Positions 52,186-60,631 of a stretch of 64,000 bases of DNA are shown here, one piece after another. Within the stretch, counting starts at the first letter, position 1, and every line of letters begins with the position of its first letter. The DNA is from a bacterium (GTDB lineage: Bacteria; Sumerlaeota; Sumerlaeia; SLMS01; JAHLLQ01). The notes under the pieces were generated by a model, which was not told where the DNA came from, did not search any database, and saw nothing but the letters and a program-made list of their open reading frames with translations. A program made the translations under genes and the position numbers. The DNA lies in contig JAHLLQ010000004.1 of NCBI GenBank assembly GCA_020444065.1, forward strand, positions 1 through 64,000. Direction: 5' to 3'.

Positions 52186-52260
52186 GCAGGACTGCTCTTG
52201 GACAAGGATGTCCAAGTCACCTCGAGTTGGCGAGGATCGCGGGGCGATAACGAGCACGAG
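52186..52260 (+). repeat. 75-bp dispersed palindromic repeat, copy 2
   Basis: Same sequence as 51725-51798 apart from a few substitutions (e.g. gagtt for gagtg) and a longer ACGAGC tract at the end. Keeps the perfect CTTGGACA/TGTCCAAG stem. Confidence 0.88.
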
Positions 52261-52376
52261 CACGAACGGGCGGCGGAGTCTTCCCCCCGTTGCGCTTCTC
52301 CCTTGCAATCCGCAGGCGGAGGGGCAAGGCTCTGCGGCTGTGGTGACTTGTCATAAATATACGGAAAGGCTGACAT

Positions 52377-53519
52377 ATGCTTGGAACTATCGACCCGCGG
52401 GATCGTGAGCTGGCTCACCTGCTGATCAATCACTCGGTGAAGGCCGGTAAGGGAGAACTCGTTTTCATTCATTGCATTGGCGGAGACACGCTGCGCCTGG
52501 GCGCGGCGCTGGTCGAAGAGACGATCGCAGCCGGCGCGGCGCCGGCGCTGCATTACCAGGACGACGAAATCCAGCGCGAGTTCCTCATGAGGGCCGATGA
52601 AGGCGTGCTGAAGCGTCTGGCCCAGTACGAAACGGCCCAGATGAAGGACGCCGATTGCTACATCGGCATTCGCGGCTCGGGGAATATCTTCGAGACGTCG
52701 GATGTGCCCATCGAGCAGGTCGACCTGTTCCAGCGCATCGTCTATAAGCCCGTTCACCTGGACATTCGCGTGAACGAGACGCGCTGGTGCGTGTTGCGCT
52801 ACCCGAACCAGGCCATGGCACAGTTGGCAAAGACGTCGCGCTCGGCGTTTGCGGACTTCTACTACAAGGTTTGTTGCGTCGATTACGCTAAGATGGCGGA
52901 GGCGGTGAAGCCGTTGCGTGCGCTGATGGAGAAGACCGACAAGGTGCGCATCAAGGGCCCGGGCGAGACGGATTTCTCGCTCTCGATTAAGGACATCCCC
53001 GTCGTCGATTGCTGCGGAAGCCACAACATCCCGGACGGCGAGTGCTTCACGGCGCCCGTCCGCGACAGTATCAACGGCGTCGTGCAGTTCAACACGCCGA
53101 CAGTCAAGAACGGCATCCCGATGGATAACATCCGGCTTCGTTTCGAGAACGGCAAGGCGGTCGAGGCGAGCGGCATGGATGCGGCGCAGACGAAGAAGCT
53201 GAACGACGTTCTGGACCAGGATCCGGGCGCGCGCTACGTGGGCGAGTTCGCCATCGGTTTCAACCCCGGCGTGCGCGAGCCCATGCGCGACATTCTATTC
53301 GACGAGAAGATTGGCGGCAGCTTCCACATGGCTCTTGGCCAGTGCTACGACGACGCTCCGAACGGCAACGATTCGATGATCCACTGGGATCTCGTCTGTA
53401 TCCAGCGGCCGGAATACGGCGGCGGCGAGATTTACTTCGATGACGTGCTGATCCGCAAGGATGGCGTGTTTGTGGTCGATGAACTGAAGGGCTTGAACCC
53501 GGACGCATTCGGGTTGTAA
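52377..53519 (+). CDS. M29-family metalloaminopeptidase (AmpS/leucyl aminopeptidase T-like)
   Basis: 380 residues, typical of thermophilic aminopeptidases with two metal ions. N-terminal domain with 'LAHLLINHSVKAGKGELVFI' in parts and 'AQYETAQMKDADCYIGIRG'. C-terminal catalytic domain with 'NIPDGECFTAPVRDSINGVV' (in parts; metal Glu in PDGE), 'GEFAIGFNPG' and 'HMALGQCY' (metal His), followed by 'IHWDLV'. Start ATG 52377 with GGAAAGG upstream. Cytosolic peptide turnover. Confidence 0.92.
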   Translation: MLGTIDPRDRELAHLLINHSVKAGKGELVFIHCIGGDTLRLGAALVEETIAAGAAPALHYQDDEIQREFLMRADEGVLKRLAQYETAQMKDADCYIGIRGSGNIFETSDVPIEQVDLFQRIVYKPVHLDIRVNETRWCVLRYPNQAMAQLAKTSRSAFADFYYKVCCVDYAKMAEAVKPLRALMEKTDKVRIKGPGETDFSLSIKDIPVVDCCGSHNIPDGECFTAPVRDSINGVVQFNTPTVKNGIPMDNIRLRFENGKAVEASGMDAAQTKKLNDVLDQDPGARYVGEFAIGFNPGVREPMRDILFDEKIGGSFHMALGQCYDDAPNGNDSMIHWDLVCIQRPEYGGGEIYFDDVLIRKDGVFVVDELKGLNPDAFGL

Positions 53520-53544
53520 GACTGCACGCGACACCAGAAAAAAG

Positions 53545-53583
53545 AGGGACGGAGCAGTTGGTCTGCTCCGTCCCTTGTTTTTT
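53545..53583. terminator. Strong terminator between convergent genes
   Basis: A 13-bp perfect stem AGGGACGGAGCAG (53545-53557) / CTGCTCCGTCCCT (53563-53575) is followed by a T-rich run on the plus strand and preceded by an A-rich run, so it can work in both directions between the aminopeptidase and nrnA. Confidence 0.9.
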
Positions 53584-53601
53584 GCCTGTCTGTGTGGGTG
53601 A

Positions 53602-54627
53602 TCAGCTCTTCCCGTCGAAGACTCGCTCGATCTCGGCGATGGAAGCCTTGATGATGTCGGCCTTGGCCTTCTCGAAGTCGACGCCGTCCATGAAGCAACC
53701 GGCCGCGTTGAAATGCCCGCCGCCGCCGAACTGCTGAGCGATTGCTGCGCAATCGACGTCGCCCTTGCCGCGGAATCCCGCGCGCAGGCCGCCGTTTTCC
53801 AGTTCGTGGAAGAGCACGGAAACTTCAACGCCGTTGATTGCGCGGATTTCGCTGACGAGGCCTTCGGGCTCGAAGTCGTCACCACCGACTTCCGCGTAAT
53901 CGGCCCACATGAGTTGGCTCCAGATCAGGCGCCCTTCGGTTTCGTAGTTCAACCGATTCAGCACCTTCGCGGTCAGGACGATTTCCTCGCGCGGACGCGT
54001 TTCGTATAGGTTGCGGCAAACGAAAGACGGATTCACGCCGGCATTGGCCAACTCCGCTGCGACTTCAAATGTGCGCTGGTTTGTGTTTGGATACTTGAAG
54101 CTGCCCGTGTCGGCGACGATCGATGTGTAGATCGAGGTCGCGATCTCGGGAGTCATCTCCGCGCCGAGTTCTTGCACGATGTAGTAGATCTGCTCGCCGA
54201 CGGCCGTGGCCTTGATGTCGATGTAGTTCAGATCGGCAAAGACTTCGTTTGTCGCGTGGTGGTCGATGTTGATACAGGACTTGCCGAGGGGCTTGAAGTC
54301 CGGGGTCACGCGGCCCGGTCCGCCGCAATCGACGAACACCGTGAGCTCGACTTCCCAGTCCGGCAGTTGCTGCCGCACGCTCTCGATGGAGGGCAGGAAC
54401 ATCAGACGCTCGGGCGTCGGCGAGGGGTTGTAGCTGATGACGCGCTTGCCGAGTTGCTCTAACGCCATCGACAGCGCCGTGGCGGAGCCAAGGCAGTCGC
54501 CGTCGGGCCGAACATGGCTGACGATCAGAATGTTGTCGCTGTTCCTAAGGACTTCGGCCACATCGGCGGCCGAGCCCATTCGTTTTTCCGGGGCTTCGAT
54601 CGGGTCGAAGCTCGAATTTGCACTCAC
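53602..54627 (-). CDS. nrnA: DHH/DHHA1 phosphoesterase, NrnA-like
   Basis: 341 residues from GTG 54627, chosen because AGAGGA lies 7 nt upstream; an in-frame Met follows at codon 17. DHH motifs: 'VSHVRPDGDCLGSA' (motif I), 'VFVDCGG', 'NIDHHATNEVFAD' (the DHH motif) and 'IVADTGSF'. The DHHA1 end has 'GGGGHFNAAG'. NrnA degrades nano-RNA/pAp in the cytosol; relatives hydrolyse c-di-AMP, so the exact substrate is uncertain. Confidence 0.9.
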   Translation of the reverse strand: MSANSSFDPIEAPEKRMGSAADVAEVLRNSDNILIVSHVRPDGDCLGSATALSMALEQLGKRVISYNPSPTPERLMFLPSIESVRQQLPDWEVELTVFVDCGGPGRVTPDFKPLGKSCINIDHHATNEVFADLNYIDIKATAVGEQIYYIVQELGAEMTPEIATSIYTSIVADTGSFKYPNTNQRTFEVAAELANAGVNPSFVCRNLYETRPREEIVLTAKVLNRLNYETEGRLIWSQLMWADYAEVGGDDFEPEGLVSEIRAINGVEVSVLFHELENGGLRAGFRGKGDVDCAAIAQQFGGGGHFNAAGCFMDGVDFEKAKADIIKASIAEIERVFDGKS

Positions 54628-54861
54628 GATGGCTCCTCTAGGTACTTCCAATTGTCGCCAGCGGGGGCGCGAGGCGGAGTCCTCTCGCCGCGGCTGAAAC
54701 CTCCCATTAGGGATGCGGCGGGGGCGGACGTCAAGCGTGAAACTCTCCTGAATTTGGGCCGAACCGATTTTCCGTGGCGGGCTCTGGAGTCAGATTCGGG
54801 GTTGGCTTGCAAAGCCCTCCGTGCTACGCCCTTGCACATTCTTGGAAAGGCCCTGGGAGCA

Positions 54862-56157
54862 ATGACCCGGCTGCTGGTTCTCGGAATCGGACCTCACCCC
54901 TTGGAAGCCAACGCGGCCATCAGTGGCCCGACCATTCGGCTGCGCCAGTTCATCGAGCCTCTGGTCGAGGATGGACACGAGGTACACGCGGCGCTCCTGG
55001 AGCCTGCCGCACGGCGGAGTGTCAATCTGCCGGACGTGGCACGAGCGGCGGCCTTTACCCCAGATCAGCTCTGCGATCCGGTCGAAGTCCTCAGGGGTCT
55101 CGGCGACGCGAAGTACGACGCCGTTCTGGGCGTGGGGTCGATCATGCCCGTGGCCGCTGGAACCCGCGTGGCGCGCAAGGTTGGCTGCCCGTCTTGGGTG
55201 GACCTGTTCGGCGATCCGCTGGCGGAGTGGCACGGCGATGTCTGTCGTCCCGGCGAACCCAACTACATTGCCCGCGATCAGATCTGGAAGTTCCTGCGCG
55301 AGTCGCTGATGGCCGGCGACGCGTTCTCGGCCGTGTCCGACCACCAGCGCGACGCCATCCTGGGCCAACTCACACTCCTGGGTCGGATTTCCGCACCCGG
55401 TCCGCTTCACCATCGGATCGAGACCATCCCCGTTGGCGTGCCGCGCGAATGGTCCTTCGGGTACGCGGTGCAGCCCTTCCCGAAGGCGCTGCGGGATCGC
55501 GGCATCGTTTCCGGTACGCCGTACGTCTTCCTCGGTGGCAGTTGGACGCCCTGGATGAAGGAGGGCGCGATGGGGCGAGCGTTGCGGCGACTGCTCGAGG
55601 TCAACGACCGCGTCCGCATCGTGATCCGCGGCGGCGTGGAGGATGGCTCGAGCAAAGCCGTCGCCGACCGCTTTTTCGAGCAACTCGGTGACGTTCCGCC
55701 CAAGCGCGTCGTGCGCCTGGAGCCCGGCGAGGGCAGCGAGGCGGCGATCCTGGCCCACGCCGGCACGGCACTGCTCCTCGATCGGGATATCCCGGAATCC
55801 TACCTGGGGTCGCGCAATCGATTGCTGTCCTGGATTCGATGGGGAATTCGCCCGATCGTCTCGCCGCGCAGTATGCTGGCACAGGAACTTGTCACCGAGG
55901 GTCTGGCCGGTGGCGTCGACCCGGACAATGTGGAGGAGATCGTCGCGGAGATGCGGCATTCGCTGCGGGCGACGGCGCTGGATCGCAACCGCCTGGCGCG
56001 CCAGGGCTGTGCGTGGCTCGGCGGATGCACGTTCCACGAAACACTGCGGCCGGTTTTGGATTGGGTGGAGAATCCGCAGCATTTCCCCGCGGACAAGGGC
56101 GACGGGCTGCTGCCCCGCTGGGCAAACCTGCCGGCGGAGCCCGAGCGGCTGTTCTAG
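54862..56157 (+). CDS. Putative GT-B glycosyltransferase, paralogue of the 43823-45277 gene
   Basis: 431 residues from ATG 54862. N-terminal 'RLLVLGIGPHPLEANAAISG', 'TIRLRQFIEPLVEDGHEVHA' in parts, then 'SWVDLFGDPLAEWHG', 'GDAFSAVSDHQRDAILGQL' and 'YVFLGGSWTPWMKEGAMGRAL' in parts. The segments W-x-D-L-x-G, D-x-F-S-x-x-S/D-x-Q and G-x-L-x-L-x-G-R align with the 43.8-kb protein. The C-terminal half carries 'RNRLLSWIRWGIRPIV' where GT4 enzymes bind the donor. Stop is 1 nt from the convergent neighbour's stop. Confidence 0.75.
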   Translation: MTRLLVLGIGPHPLEANAAISGPTIRLRQFIEPLVEDGHEVHAALLEPAARRSVNLPDVARAAAFTPDQLCDPVEVLRGLGDAKYDAVLGVGSIMPVAAGTRVARKVGCPSWVDLFGDPLAEWHGDVCRPGEPNYIARDQIWKFLRESLMAGDAFSAVSDHQRDAILGQLTLLGRISAPGPLHHRIETIPVGVPREWSFGYAVQPFPKALRDRGIVSGTPYVFLGGSWTPWMKEGAMGRALRRLLEVNDRVRIVIRGGVEDGSSKAVADRFFEQLGDVPPKRVVRLEPGEGSEAAILAHAGTALLLDRDIPESYLGSRNRLLSWIRWGIRPIVSPRSMLAQELVTEGLAGGVDPDNVEEIVAEMRHSLRATALDRNRLARQGCAWLGGCTFHETLRPVLDWVENPQHFPADKGDGLLPRWANLPAEPERLF

Positions 56158-56158
56158 G

Positions 56159-56761
56159 CTACTTCTCGCCGTCCTTCAACAACCACAGAACCATCGGATG
56201 GAATGGCAGGCCGAGGACGACTCGGCTGAACTCGAATTGCGCCAGTTCGTCGACCCAGGGGCTGGGCGCCGAGCCGATCTTCTCGGCGATGACCTGGAAG
56301 AGCTCCCGAGACAGCGCCATCGGCGCCAGGTCGTCGGCCTTCAGCGGCAGATTCAGCCCCCCATCGACCGCAATCCGGGCCTGTTCCTGCAGGATGCGTT
56401 CGACGATCACGACAACCGGCAGATCGCTTTCTTCCTGGGCATCGAGGAGAACCTCGGTACGGGACGCATCGCCGCGGTGGCGCACGACGCCCCAGCCGAA
56501 TCCGGTCAGGATCCGGCGCAGGCGCGCCCATTCTTCGGACGCATCCCACCAGACTTCCCACTCGCGGGGGGTCTTCAGGGCGCGGCTGGGCTTGATGCGG
56601 CCGTAGCGGATCAGCGTGCGAACGCGCTCCTCCGCGCGCAGCGAGGCTTCCGCAGAGGAGCCGATCTCCTCCTGCAGCGACTTGGGCTGGCGGCGGAACC
56701 ACCGGACAGCCAGTTGGGGAAACGTGTCGAACCAAATTTCGCGAGAGCCGATGGGTGCCAT
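56159..56761 (-). CDS. Conserved-looking hypothetical protein, soluble
   Basis: 200 residues from ATG 56761 ('MAPIGSREIWFDTFPQLAV'). The frame is open further upstream over the DoxX gene, which I do not use. Rich in Trp/Arg/Glu with predicted helices ('LRAEERVRTLIRYGRIKP', 'EEWARLRRILTGFGWGVV') and a central beta segment 'DLPVVVIVERI'. No signal peptide or membrane helix, no family recognised. It starts 10 nt after the DoxX-like stop and is probably in that operon. Confidence 0.6.
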   Translation of the reverse strand: MAPIGSREIWFDTFPQLAVRWFRRQPKSLQEEIGSSAEASLRAEERVRTLIRYGRIKPSRALKTPREWEVWWDASEEWARLRRILTGFGWGVVRHRGDASRTEVLLDAQEESDLPVVVIVERILQEQARIAVDGGLNLPLKADDLAPMALSRELFQVIAEKIGSAPSPWVDELAQFEFSRVVLGLPFHPMVLWLLKDGEK

Positions 56762-56771
56762 AGTGAGACGA

Positions 56772-57320
56772 TTACTCCGCGGAAGGCGCCGGGTGGGCAA
56801 GCGTTCCGTGCTCGTCTTCGTCAACCTTTTCGGGCTCCGCCGATCGCGTCGATTCCAGCACGGCATCCAGGGAAGCCGGACCTCCGCCGCCCAAGGCAAC
56901 GACCAGCGAGGCGGCGATGAAGACGGAATTTCGAAGCAGCGAATACACGTTGATGACGCCGCCGCCGAAGGAATCGCCAAAGCATCCGCAGGACGCATCC
57001 AGCCCGCGAATCATCGCCGACGCCAGCACCGCAGTGAAACCTGCATAGACGATCGTTGCCAGCCAGCCGGCAGATCGCGACCAGATTCCGTACAGCAGAC
57101 AGATGCCGATCACGATCTCGGTCCATGGGACCAGGAAGGCGAAGATTGGCACGGTGGCTTCCGGAACGAGGCCCAGCGCGTTGATATCGAGCGCGAACTT
57201 CTGCGGGCCGGCCAACTTCTGAAATGCGGCAAACAGGAATGCACCCCCCGCCACAAAGCGACAGGTAAATGCAATGAACGCCCAGCGGCGAATCTTGTAA
57301 GAATCAGCGGCAGCCATCAC
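56772..57320 (-). CDS. DoxX/MauE-like membrane protein
   Basis: 182 residues with four hydrophobic segments (~14-35, ~60-80, ~86-104, ~125-143). 'GAFLFAAFQKLAGPQKFALDI' in parts and the loop 'LDASCGCFGD', a Cys pair typical of MauE/DoxX-like proteins linked to thiol redox chemistry. Overlaps the rhodanese gene by 4 nt, so the two may work together on sulfur or disulfide metabolism in the envelope. The charged C-terminal tail (~150-182) looks flexible. Confidence 0.85.
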   Translation of the reverse strand: MMAAADSYKIRRWAFIAFTCRFVAGGAFLFAAFQKLAGPQKFALDINALGLVPEATVPIFAFLVPWTEIVIGICLLYGIWSRSAGWLATIVYAGFTAVLASAMIRGLDASCGCFGDSFGGGVINVYSLLRNSVFIAASLVVALGGGGPASLDAVLESTRSAEPEKVDEDEHGTLAHPAPSAE

Positions 57321-57856
57321 AGGTACGGCTCTCCTTCTTCCACCTCGAATCCCGCATCCACCCAGGCCGGATAGCCGCGCTCGAACACGGCAACGCTCTC
57401 AAAGCCATATTGCTTCAACATCGATGCGACCATGTGCGAGGAGTGGCAGTCGCCGCCTTCGCAATAGACAACGTAGGTCTGCATCGGATCCAGAATGTTC
57501 ACGATTTCCGGCGTACTGCCGCCGGAGAAGGCCTGGTAGGGGATGCTGTACGCGCCGGGCAGGTGCCCCTCGGTGTAAAGTTCCACGGGGCGCGCATCGA
57601 TCACGATGACGTCGCCGGCTTGCATGGCGTCGCGCAACTGGACCGACGTCATTCCCATCCCGTCGTCCGGGTCTTCGTTGGTCGCGGGAGTTGAGGGCGT
57701 TGCCTCATTGGGTGTCGCGCGCGGCCGTGTTGGTGGCAGCGTGTTCGACGTCGTCGCCATATCGTCCATCGAGAAACCGCGCATCATCCCATCGGCCGAA
57801 GCGACGGCCGCGGCAATTACCACCAGGATGACCATGCGAATCACTGTCTGTTTCAT
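57317..57856 (-). CDS. Exported rhodanese-domain protein
   Basis: 179 residues from ATG 57856; an upstream in-frame start at 57904 is less likely. N-terminal hydrophobic export signal (~5-21), a Pro/Thr-rich linker (~35-65) and a rhodanese domain (~70-170). The catalytic Cys is in 'VVYCEGGDCHSSHM', with 'IVIDARPVELYTEGHLPGA' (in parts) at the start. Likely a periplasmic sulfurtransferase or Cys-based carrier. Paired with the overlapping DoxX/MauE-like gene. Confidence 0.87.
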   Translation of the reverse strand: MKQTVIRMVILVVIAAAVASADGMMRGFSMDDMATTSNTLPPTRPRATPNEATPSTPATNEDPDDGMGMTSVQLRDAMQAGDVIVIDARPVELYTEGHLPGAYSIPYQAFSGGSTPEIVNILDPMQTYVVYCEGGDCHSSHMVASMLKQYGFESVAVFERGYPAWVDAGFEVEEGEPYL

Positions 57857-57956
57857 AGAAGACCGCCTCGAAAGCGTTGCACCGCACCGGCATGCAAGGC
57901 GCACGCCACAGTGCCCGCACAGCCCGGCGCTCGGCTACCAAAATCGACGGGGGTGC

Positions 57957-58934
57957 CTACAGGCGGCTCTCGACGGCGCCGCGGACGACTTTTGCCGTTT
58001 GGCGCAAACGATCCGTGGCTCGGCGATGCCGAAGGCCAAATGGCCACAGCGACTTGCGCAATTCCGCCACTTCTGGGCGCTTTCCGAAGCGCTCCAGGAA
58101 CGCATCCCATTCCGCGGCGGCGGCGCTCCGATTGCCCTGTCGCATCAGCCCTCGGACGACCCCCAGCGTGTGGTAGATACGCATCCCGTCCAGGTTTTCT
58201 CGGCCGATGCGATCGATGATCTTCGGGCGACTCAGAAGATTGGCCTCCAGACACGCCAGCTTGCCGCGCGGCATGCGAACCTCGCTGGCGCTCAGCCCTG
58301 TGCCGTGCTTGCGATAAACTGCCAGCGGCTGGTCGACGTGGGCGAACTTGGCGCCTGCCAACGTAAAGCGCAGCCAATAGTCGTGGTCTTCCACAACGCC
58401 ATCGTAAGCGCGAAACGGCCCAATGCGTCGCGTCCAATCCGTCCTGATCATCGTCACCGACGTAATCACCCAGTTCGCCGCAAAGAGGGTCATGATCGGA
58501 TCGTCGTCGCGCACCAGTTGGTGGCGCAGCATCGGCTTGCGGGTTGCCTGATCGTCGTCGGTTTCCGACCACGCGTCGCCATGCAGCAGCGCCGCGTCCG
58601 GGTGTTCGTCCAGCAGGGCCAATTGCAATTCCAGCTTCTCTGGCACCCAAAGATCATCCGAATCTAGAAAGGCGATCCACTCGCCGGCAGCATTCTCGCA
58701 TCCCGTCGTGCGAGCGGCTGCGACGCCGCGGTTCAACTCATGCTGGATCGGCCGGACCAGGGAAGACTCTTCGGCCAGGCGTTGCAGGATGTCCCAAGTG
58801 GCGTCTTTGCTGCCGTCGTCGATGCAGAGGATTTCCGTCGGAGCGACGGTTTGTTCGAGGGCGCTCCGAATCGTCCGTTCCAGGTGGCTCGCTGCATTGT
58901 AGCAGGGGATGACGACGGAAACGGTGGGGGGCAA
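57957..58934 (-). CDS. Glycosyltransferase family 2
   Basis: 325 residues. 'VSVVIPCYNAASHLERTIRSA', 'CIDDGSKDATWDIL', 'NRGVAAARTTG', DXD 'AFLDSDDLWVPEKL' and the acceptor-side 'VEDHDYWLRF' are a textbook GT2 GT-A series. Cytosolic, transferring a sugar from a nucleotide donor; the acceptor is unknown. Starts 1 nt after the stop of the small membrane protein upstream, so the two are probably co-translated. Confidence 0.93.
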   Translation of the reverse strand: MPPTVSVVIPCYNAASHLERTIRSALEQTVAPTEILCIDDGSKDATWDILQRLAEESSLVRPIQHELNRGVAAARTTGCENAAGEWIAFLDSDDLWVPEKLELQLALLDEHPDAALLHGDAWSETDDDQATRKPMLRHQLVRDDDPIMTLFAANWVITSVTMIRTDWTRRIGPFRAYDGVVEDHDYWLRFTLAGAKFAHVDQPLAVYRKHGTGLSASEVRMPRGKLACLEANLLSRPKIIDRIGRENLDGMRIYHTLGVVRGLMRQGNRSAAAAEWDAFLERFGKRPEVAELRKSLWPFGLRHRRATDRLRQTAKVVRGAVESRL

Positions 58935-58935
58935 G

Positions 58936-59241
58936 TTACTCCTCCCGCGGCGGGGCGGCTTCTCCCTTGATCCAGCCGCCGAGGCCGATACCGAGTGCTC
59001 CGCACAGGACGAAGAAGATCATCGCCGTCCAGATCGAATCGGCGCCGAAAGTCGCAACGAGGCCGGTGTACACGCCGTAGAGAACAAGGACGATTGGTCC
59101 GGCGGTGCCAATCGCGATGGTCAGGCGCCGCTGCAGCGCCGGGCGCGTCTTCCACGCCACGAGGGCGCCGATCGGCAGGAGCACGGCCAATGCGATCAGA
59201 CCGGCCAGAATGATTGTCGGATTCAGAATCAAGTCGAGCAT
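58936..59241 (-). CDS. Small membrane protein of unknown function
   Basis: 101 residues with three hydrophobic segments (~8-29, ~40-65, ~70-90; 'IILAGLIALAVLLPIGALVAW' in parts, 'GPIVLVLYGVYTGLVATFG' in parts) and a short acidic tail. No family recognised. Stop lies 1 nt before the GT2 start on the same strand, which suggests a shared transcript. Confidence 0.65.
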   Translation of the reverse strand: MLDLILNPTIILAGLIALAVLLPIGALVAWKTRPALQRRLTIAIGTAGPIVLVLYGVYTGLVATFGADSIWTAMIFFVLCGALGIGLGGWIKGEAAPPREE

Positions 59242-59353
59242 CGTGGCGCCCCGGTGGCTGGCCGGCTCTTGTGGCCGGCATCAAGGCTGCATCCAACCCG
59301 CACCCGAGGACGCGTGCAACCCCGAGTTTGACCTGCGTGGCGATTTCGCTGCG

Positions 59354-60535
59354 TCAGGCCTTCGCTGCTTCTGCGGTGTGCGTGCTCTTCGTCAACTCCT
59401 CGGCGCGCTCCAGGAACTTCTCGCGACTTCCCAGAAGGTGGATTCCCCACTTCACGCCGTTGGCGGCATGGCGCGCTTCGTCGCCCAGCACGTAATCGAA
59501 GACTTGAAGGAGTTTCTCCTCGTTGCAGTGCTTCCGGCACAGGCGCGCGCGCTCTTCGCCCTGGCGGTTCAGCAGGATCAGTCGCCCCGGCAAGTCCTTC
59601 GCGTAGATCTCCGGGAAGGACTGCAGCGACACCGGACAGTCACCCCACGCGGCGTCCGATTCCTTCAAGATCGCTTCCATCACCTGCGCGTGGCGAATCT
59701 CGTCCCAGGTTTCGCGTGCCATGTTTTCATGAAATTCCCAGGGCAATGTCGGGTTCTCGTGCGAATCGAGCGCAGAGAACTCCGCGGCCGAGATCTCCGC
59801 ATCCATCAATGCGTGCAGGTACCGGATGCGCTCTTCATCGTTCTTTGGTGGGTGAATGGGACTCTCTTCGTTGGAGATTCTGATAAAGCTGTCGCGCGCA
59901 GGAAGTTTCAGCCGCGGCATTGGCTTGAGTTCGCGTGTGGCGCCGGACTTCAGAGGCCGCGCAAACGGCTCCGTCCCCAGTTTCGACCACAACTCTTCCG
60001 TGCGGCGAATCGCGGGACTGAGTCGCTCATGAAATTCCTCTTCGTGGAAAATGCTCTCCACCAAGGCAACGCCGCCGTTAATGTGCTTCGCCGTGATGTG
60101 CAAAAAGCGAGAAAGCACCCGGATTGTGGGTTCGTCGAGAATCGGATCCGTCTCTACACAGTGCGTCTCCCACGCATCGATCAGGCGCGGCTTCACGACG
60201 CTGTACACGCAGCCGATATATTCCTGCCAGGTCTCGAGCCCGGCAAGGTGATCAAGGATCGCCGTGAACTCCTCGCCCGGCGCGGCGGGGTAGTCCTTCG
60301 ACGAGCGCAATACGAACAAGCGACGGTTGATCTCCGACACAAACACCGCATCCTCGTGAACATGGATGCCGAGAAGGCATTTCACATCCACCGGCCCCAC
60401 GCGCGGCAACCATCCGTTGTGCAGATGGACCAACTCGCGCAGGACATGGTAGTAGTTGCTGAACCGCGTCGCGTTCTCGTCGACGCTATAGCCGGGCTTG
60501 AATTGCCGGTGATCGCGAATGCGTTCGTACCTCAT
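59354..60535 (-). CDS. DUF455 ferritin-like protein
   Basis: 393 residues from ATG 60535 ('MRYERIRDHRQFKPGYS'); a longer in-frame start at 60571 is less likely. The C-terminal half (~220-365) has DUF455-type di-iron helices: 'ALMDAEISAAEFSALDSHEN' (in parts; first Glu), 'ARETWDEIRHAQVM' (E-x-x-H), 'EERARLCRKHCNEEKL' and 'LGDEARHAANG' (E-x-x-H). The family is a ferritin-like diiron scaffold of unknown reaction. The N-terminal ~200 residues are a separate His-rich helical region. It lies downstream of recX on the same strand. Confidence 0.85.
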   Translation of the reverse strand: MRYERIRDHRQFKPGYSVDENATRFSNYYHVLRELVHLHNGWLPRVGPVDVKCLLGIHVHEDAVFVSEINRRLFVLRSSKDYPAAPGEEFTAILDHLAGLETWQEYIGCVYSVVKPRLIDAWETHCVETDPILDEPTIRVLSRFLHITAKHINGGVALVESIFHEEEFHERLSPAIRRTEELWSKLGTEPFARPLKSGATRELKPMPRLKLPARDSFIRISNEESPIHPPKNDEERIRYLHALMDAEISAAEFSALDSHENPTLPWEFHENMARETWDEIRHAQVMEAILKESDAAWGDCPVSLQSFPEIYAKDLPGRLILLNRQGEERARLCRKHCNEEKLLQVFDYVLGDEARHAANGVKWGIHLLGSREKFLERAEELTKSTHTAEAAKA

Positions 60536-60631
60536 ATGGCAATCCTTTCGAGAAAAGGCTGCGTGTTGCATTTCGCTGTGTCATAGGAAACGCGGGCCGA
60601 TCCGTCAACGACCATTCCGAGGCGATCAGTT

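Noticed and set aside
51933-53024. A 363-codon minus-strand frame across the small gene, repeat copy 2 and the aminopeptidase start
   Set aside because: It runs antisense through a repeat and the start of a clear M29 peptidase, so it is not credible.
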